Of a stretch of 64,000 nt of DNA, positions 60,165-64,000 are shown piece after piece. Where the stretch lies: NCBI RefSeq assembly GCF_003865135.1, contig NZ_BHZC01000001.1:6820001-6884000 (forward strand). Reading direction: 5' to 3'. Numbering within the stretch: the first letter of the stretch is position 1; every line of letters begins with the position of its first letter. The stretch is from Streptomyces chrestomyceticus JCM 4735 (GTDB lineage: Bacteria > Actinomycetota > Actinomycetes > Streptomycetales > Streptomycetaceae). The position numbers and the translations under genes were made by a program. The notes under the pieces are model-generated. The model saw only the letters and a list, made by a program, of their open reading frames with translations. It did no database searches and was not told the DNA's origin.

Positions 60165-61891
60165 GCATCCTCAACGAACCTCAGGGTGCCGCCGCCGCAA
60201 CGGCTCCGGCAGCACCACCCGCACGAAAGAAGTCTCCCGGCTCCGTCGTGGTGAGCTGGCTGACCACCACTGACCACAAGACCATCGGCACGCTCTACCT
60301 GGTCACCTCGTTCGCGTTCTTCTGCATCGGCGGCCTGATGGCGCTGCTGATGCGCGCCGAGCTCGCTCGTCCCGGCACGCAGATCATGTCGAACGAGCAG
60401 TTCAACCAGGCGTTCACGATGCACGGCACGATCATGCTGCTGATGTTCGCGACGCCGCTGTTCTCCGGCTTCGCGAACTGGATCATGCCGCTGCAGATCG
60501 GCGCGCCCGACGTGGCGTTCCCGCGGCTGAACATGTTCGCGTACTGGCTGTACCTCTTCGGCTCGCTGATCGCGGTGGCCGGCTTCCTCACCCCGCAGGG
60601 TGCGGCCGACTTCGGCTGGTTCGCCTACTCCCCGCTGTCGGACGCGGTCCGCTCGCCGGGCGTCGGCGCCGACATGTGGATCATGGGTCTGGCCTTCTCC
60701 GGCTTCGGCACGATCCTCGGCTCGGTCAACTTCATCACCACGATCATCTGCATGCGCGCCCCCGGCATGACGATGTTCCGGATGCCGATCTTCACCTGGA
60801 ACGTCCTGCTGACCGGTGTGCTGGTCCTGCTGGCCTTCCCGGTCCTGGCCGCCGCGCTGTTCGCCCTGGAGGCGGACCGTAAATTCGGGGCGCATGTATT
60901 CGATGCGGCCAATGGCGGCGCATTGCTGTGGCAGCACCTCTTCTGGTTCTTCGGCCACCCCGAGGTGTACATCATCGCGCTGCCGTTCTTCGGCATCATC
61001 TCCGAGGTCATTCCGGTCTTCTCCCGGAAGCCGATGTTCGGTTACATCGGTCTGATCGCGGCGACGATTTCGATCGCGGGCCTTTCGGTCACCGTCTGGG
61101 CGCACCACATGTACGTGACGGGCGGCGTGCTGTTGCCGTTCTTCTCGTTCATGACATTCCTCATCGCGGTACCGACCGGTGTGAAGTTCTTCAACTGGAT
61201 CGGCACGATGTGGAAGGGCTCGCTGTCCTTCGAGACCCCGATGCTCTGGGCCGTCGGCTTCCTGATCACCTTCACCTTCGGTGGTCTGACCGGCGTCATC
61301 CTGGCCTCGCCGCCGATGGACTTCCACGTCTCGGACTCGTACTTCGTCGTGGCCCACTTCCACTACGTCATCTTCGGCACCGTCGTCTTCGCGATGTTCG
61401 CCGGCTTCCACTTCTGGTGGCCGAAGTTCACCGGCAAGATGCTGGACGAGCGCCTCGGCAAGATCACGTTCTGGACGCTGTTCGTCGGCTTCCACGGCAC
61501 CTTCCTCGTCCAGCACTGGCTGGGCGCCGAGGGCATGCCGCGGCGTTACGCGGACTACCTGAACGCGGACGGCTTCACCACGCTGAACACGATCTCGACG
61601 ATCGCCTCGTTCCTGCTGGGTCTGTCGATGCTGCCGTTCATGTACAACGTCTGGAAGACGGCCAAGTACGGCAAGAAGGTCGAGGTCGACGACCCGTGGG
61701 GCTACGGCCGCTCGCTGGAGTGGGCGACCTCCTGCCCGCCGCCGCGGCACAACTTCCTCACGCTGCCGCGCATCCGCTCCGAATCCCCGGCGTTCGATCT
61801 GCACCACCCTGAGATCGCGGCGCTGGAAGCCGTCGAGAACGAGGGCCAGAAGGACACGGCGCTGTTCGGCGGCAAGGAGGTCGGCAAGTGA
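60161..61891 (+). CDS. ctaD: Cytochrome c oxidase subunit I
   Basis: Catalytic heme-copper subunit. The 576-residue protein has twelve membrane helices: [37 protein letters not shown] (heme ligand His), [19 protein letters not shown] (CuB His and the cross-linked Tyr), [11 protein letters not shown] (two CuB His) and [14 protein letters not shown] (heme a and a3 His). The GTG at 60161 overlaps the ctaC stop by four bases; the stop overlaps ctaF. The proton-channel residues are in place. Nothing unusual. Confidence 0.98.
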   Translation: MSILNEPQGAAAATAPAAPPARKKSPGSVVVSWLTTTDHKTIGTLYLVTSFAFFCIGGLMALLMRAELARPGTQIMSNEQFNQAFTMHGTIMLLMFATPLFSGFANWIMPLQIGAPDVAFPRLNMFAYWLYLFGSLIAVAGFLTPQGAADFGWFAYSPLSDAVRSPGVGADMWIMGLAFSGFGTILGSVNFITTIICMRAPGMTMFRMPIFTWNVLLTGVLVLLAFPVLAAALFALEADRKFGAHVFDAANGGALLWQHLFWFFGHPEVYIIALPFFGIISEVIPVFSRKPMFGYIGLIAATISIAGLSVTVWAHHMYVTGGVLLPFFSFMTFLIAVPTGVKFFNWIGTMWKGSLSFETPMLWAVGFLITFTFGGLTGVILASPPMDFHVSDSYFVVAHFHYVIFGTVVFAMFAGFHFWWPKFTGKMLDERLGKITFWTLFVGFHGTFLVQHWLGAEGMPRRYADYLNADGFTTLNTISTIASFLLGLSMLPFMYNVWKTAKYGKKVEVDDPWGYGRSLEWATSCPPPRHNFLTLPRIRSESPAFDLHHPEIAALEAVENEGQKDTALFGGKEVGK

Positions 61892-62286
61892 AGATCCAGG
61901 GCAAGATGTTCATCTGGCTCGCCGTCTTCGTCCTCGCCATGGCGATCGTCTACGGCGTCTGGTCGAAGGAGCCGGCGGGCACCACCGCGCTGTTCCTCGC
62001 CTTCGGCCTGTGCATCATGATCGGCTACTACCTGGCGTTCACCGCGCGCCGGGTGGACGCCGGAGCGCAGGACAACGACGAGGCCGAGGTCTCCGACGAC
62101 GCCGGCGAGCTGGGCTTCTTCAGCCCGCACAGTTGGCAGCCGCTGTCCCTGGGCGTCGGCGGCGCGCTGGCCTTCCTGGGCGTGGTCTTCGGCTGGTGGC
62201 TGCTGTACTTCTCGGCCCCGGTCATCCTGATCGGCCTGTTCGGCTGGGTCTTCGAGTACTACCGCGGCGAGAACCGCACGCAGTAA
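61888..62286 (+). CDS. ctaF: Cytochrome c oxidase subunit IV, actinobacterial type
   Basis: A 132-residue protein with four membrane helices ([77 protein letters not shown]) and an acidic loop in the middle ([22 protein letters not shown]). This is the actinobacterial subunit CtaF. GTGA overlap with ctaD. Followed by a strong terminator, so ctaCDF is one transcription unit here; subunit III and the bc1 genes are not in the window. Confidence 0.95.
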   Translation: MKIQGKMFIWLAVFVLAMAIVYGVWSKEPAGTTALFLAFGLCIMIGYYLAFTARRVDAGAQDNDEAEVSDDAGELGFFSPHSWQPLSLGVGGALAFLGVVFGWWLLYFSAPVILIGLFGWVFEYYRGENRTQ

Positions 62287-62303
62287 CGGCGGCTCCCGTA
62301 CAC

Positions 62304-62345
62304 CGGGCGGGCCCGGACACCTCTCCAGGTGTCCGGGCCCGCCCG
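62304..62345 (+). terminator. ctaCDF terminator
   Basis: Perfect 19-bp stem 62304-62322 with 62327-62345, tetraloop CTCC, followed by TTTGC; 17 bases after the ctaF stop. Confidence 0.95.
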
Positions 62346-62396
62346 TTTGCAGTCCTCCAGCGCGCCGCGGCCGGGGGATTTTCCTACTTTGGGGTC

Positions 62397-63671
62397 ATGA
62401 GCCACAGACCACGACACCGGACGGCGCTCGGCTGCGCCTTCCTGCTGGCGCCCCTGGCGGCAGGCGCCACCGCCTGCGGCGGTTCGTCGTCGGACCCGCT
62501 CTCGGCCGCGCCGTACGACGCCGCCGGGCAGATCTCGGCCAACGCGCCGGAAGACGGCCACAAGGCGGACCCGGACAAGCCACTGGAGGTCTCCACCACC
62601 GGTGACGAGGCCCGGATCACGGACGTGACCGCCACCGACGCCTCCGGCCGCTACATCAGGGGCGAACTGGCCGCCGACGGCCGGCAGTGGCGCACCACCG
62701 TCCCGCTGGCCGCCGGCACCCGCTACACCGTGCGGGTGAGCACCGAGGACGAGGACGGCGCGCCGGGCCGCAAGGTCCTCCAGATCGACACCAAGGACAC
62801 CGGCGACCGGGTGAACGTCACGCTCGGGCCCGAGAACGGCACGTACGGGGTCGGCCAGCCCGTCACCGCGGCGCTCAGCAAGCCCGTCAAGGACCCCAAG
62901 GCCAGGGCGATCGTGGAAGGCGCCCTCAAGGTCCGCTCCACGCCGCGCGTGGAGGGCTCCTGGCACTGGGTCGACAGCAAGACGCTGCACTTCCGCCCGC
63001 GCGAGTACTGGCCCACGCACGCCGACATCGAGGTGCGCAGCAACCTGGAGGGCCTGAAGATCACCGGCGGGCTGTACGGGGGCGCCGCCAAGCCGGTGAA
63101 GCTGCGCACGGGGGACCGGGTGGAGGCCGTCACGGACGCCGCGGCGCACACCATGACGGTCACCCGCAACGGCGAGGAGATCAACACGATCCCCGTCACC
63201 ACCGGCAAGCCCGGCTACTCCACCCGCAACGGCACCAAGGTCGTCCTGGGCAAGGAGGGCTTCGTCCGGATGCGGGGGGAGAGCATCGGCATCCCGTCGG
63301 GCAGCTCGGACTCCTACGACCTGCCGGTCTACTGGGCCACCCGGGTGACCTGGAGCGGCGAGTACGTGCACGCGGCGCCCTGGTCCGTGGGGTCGCAGGG
63401 CGCCGACAACGTCAGCCACGGCTGCACCGGCATGTCCACCGACAACGCCAAGTGGTTCTTCGACACCGTGCGGGTCGGCGACATCGTCAAGGTCGTCAAC
63501 AGCGGCGGCGAGACCATGACGCCGTTCGACAACGGCTTCGGCGACTGGAACATGCCGTGGAAGCAGTGGCGCGAGGGCAGCGCGCTGGACAAGAACAAGC
63601 CCAGCACCACAGGCGAGCAGGATCAGCGGCCGGGACCCGAGAATGCCGCCCGGCTGCGCCCGCAGGTCTGA
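62397..63671 (+). CDS. L,D-transpeptidase lipoprotein
   Basis: A 424-residue exported protein making 3-3 peptidoglycan cross-links. Signal peptide with lipobox ATAC near residue 26, two Ig-like domains (about 55-150 and 150-250), and the YkuD domain with TMTVTRNGEEINTIPVTTGK, RGESIGIPSGSSDSYDLPVYWATRVTWSGEYVHAAPW and catalytic C343 in NVSHGCTGMS. A short C-terminal extension follows. Layout is that of LdtMt2-like enzymes of actinobacteria. Likely role in wall remodelling; transcribed separately from ctaF because of the terminator. Confidence 0.95.
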   Translation: MSHRPRHRTALGCAFLLAPLAAGATACGGSSSDPLSAAPYDAAGQISANAPEDGHKADPDKPLEVSTTGDEARITDVTATDASGRYIRGELAADGRQWRTTVPLAAGTRYTVRVSTEDEDGAPGRKVLQIDTKDTGDRVNVTLGPENGTYGVGQPVTAALSKPVKDPKARAIVEGALKVRSTPRVEGSWHWVDSKTLHFRPREYWPTHADIEVRSNLEGLKITGGLYGGAAKPVKLRTGDRVEAVTDAAAHTMTVTRNGEEINTIPVTTGKPGYSTRNGTKVVLGKEGFVRMRGESIGIPSGSSDSYDLPVYWATRVTWSGEYVHAAPWSVGSQGADNVSHGCTGMSTDNAKWFFDTVRVGDIVKVVNSGGETMTPFDNGFGDWNMPWKQWREGSALDKNKPSTTGEQDQRPGPENAARLRPQV

Positions 63672-63702
63672 AGGCCCCTCAGAAGGGCCCTCAGGAGGCC
63701 GC

Positions 63703-64000
63703 TCATGCCTCCGTGAGCAGCCTGCGGCGCAGCAGCCCGGCCAGGGCGTCCGTGAACTCCACGGGGTCCACAGGGTGCGTCACGGCGGCGTCCGCGCGGC
63801 TCCAGGTCGCCAGCCAGGCGTCCTGCGGGCGGCCGATGAGCAGCAGCACCGGCGGGCAGCGGAAGATCTCGTCCTTGATCTGCCGGCAGACGCCCATACC
63901 GCCCGCGGGCGCCGTCTCGCCGTCCAGGACGCACGCGTCGATGCCGCCCTGTTCCAGGGCCGCCAGGACGGCGGGCAGGGTCGCGCACTCCACGATCTCC
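63703..64000 (-). CDS. Receiver-like protein, 5' part cut off by the window
   Basis: The visible 98 C-terminal residues, EIVECATLPAVLAALEQGGIDACVLDGETAPAGGMGVCRQIKDEIFRCPPVLLLIGRPQD, read like a response-regulator receiver domain: D in CVLDGE at the phosphoacceptor place and a hydrophobic strand before GRPQDA. It ends HPVDPVEFTDALAGLLRRRLLTEA without an output domain. The frame is open to the window edge, so the true start lies beyond 64000. Convergent with the L,D-transpeptidase gene. Confidence 0.7.
   Translation of the reverse strand, partial: EIVECATLPAVLAALEQGGIDACVLDGETAPAGGMGVCRQIKDEIFRCPPVLLLIGRPQDAWLATWSRADAAVTHPVDPVEFTDALAGLLRRRLLTEA

Overview
The window comes from a high-GC actinomycete, almost certainly a Streptomyces. 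The codon third positions are strongly GC-biased, GTG starts and ATGA/GTGA overlaps are frequent, and the gene order (glnA, lipA-lipB, aceE, sucB-lpd, pepA, pspA-like, nadA, erpA-like, ctaC-ctaD-ctaF) is that of the conserved Streptomyces chromosome core. No rRNA, tRNA, insertion sequence, integrase or origin was seen.

Layout. 1-5.3 kb: the 5' part of glnA behind a clear GlnR operator, an RDD membrane protein, a DUF4191-type membrane protein, a small conserved ORF, and the lipoate pair lipA/lipB. 5.6-14.4 kb: accessory genes (TPR-type regulator, FAD amine-oxidase-like enzyme, TIGR01777 epimerase, GNAT, alpha/beta hydrolase with its TetR regulator, DUF4240, SDR) around a type I-E CRISPR array of nine repeats that has no cas genes in the window. 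14.4-24.6 kb: central metabolism: a WYL regulator, aceE with a palindrome-rich control region, a GntR/FCD regulator, sucB (two apparent frameshifts), lpd and pepA.

24.9-32.3 kb: a set of five same-strand genes that looks like a Gram-positive, Pel-type exopolysaccharide locus: secreted PelA-like deacetylase, PelF-like glycosyltransferase, polytopic membrane protein, spherulin-4-like protein and a GH114-type lipoprotein. This is the most interesting system in the window. 32.4-40.2 kb: late cobalamin genes cobS, cobT and a metallo-hydrolase/CobU fusion, separated by membrane genes including a lysyl-phosphatidylglycerol-synthase-like protein coupled to a rhomboid-like protein.

40.4-51.6 kb: monooxygenase-rhodanese fusion, HtrA-like lipoprotein protease, a short peptide with the leader motif of contractile-injection-system cargo, a methyltransferase/DUF3043 pair, the pspA-pspAA envelope-stress genes, a NarL-type two-component system and a solitary RND-type exporter. 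51.7-64 kb: Uma2-type nuclease, nadA, erpA-like, a membrane-anchored protein, a PfkB kinase, a cysteine-desulfurase/TusA fusion, the cytochrome c oxidase genes ctaC-ctaD-ctaF, an L,D-transpeptidase lipoprotein and a truncated receiver-like gene.

Convergent gene pairs are usually separated by long perfect GC-rich hairpins. Most long ORFs antisense to the genes listed are high-GC shadows and are omitted.
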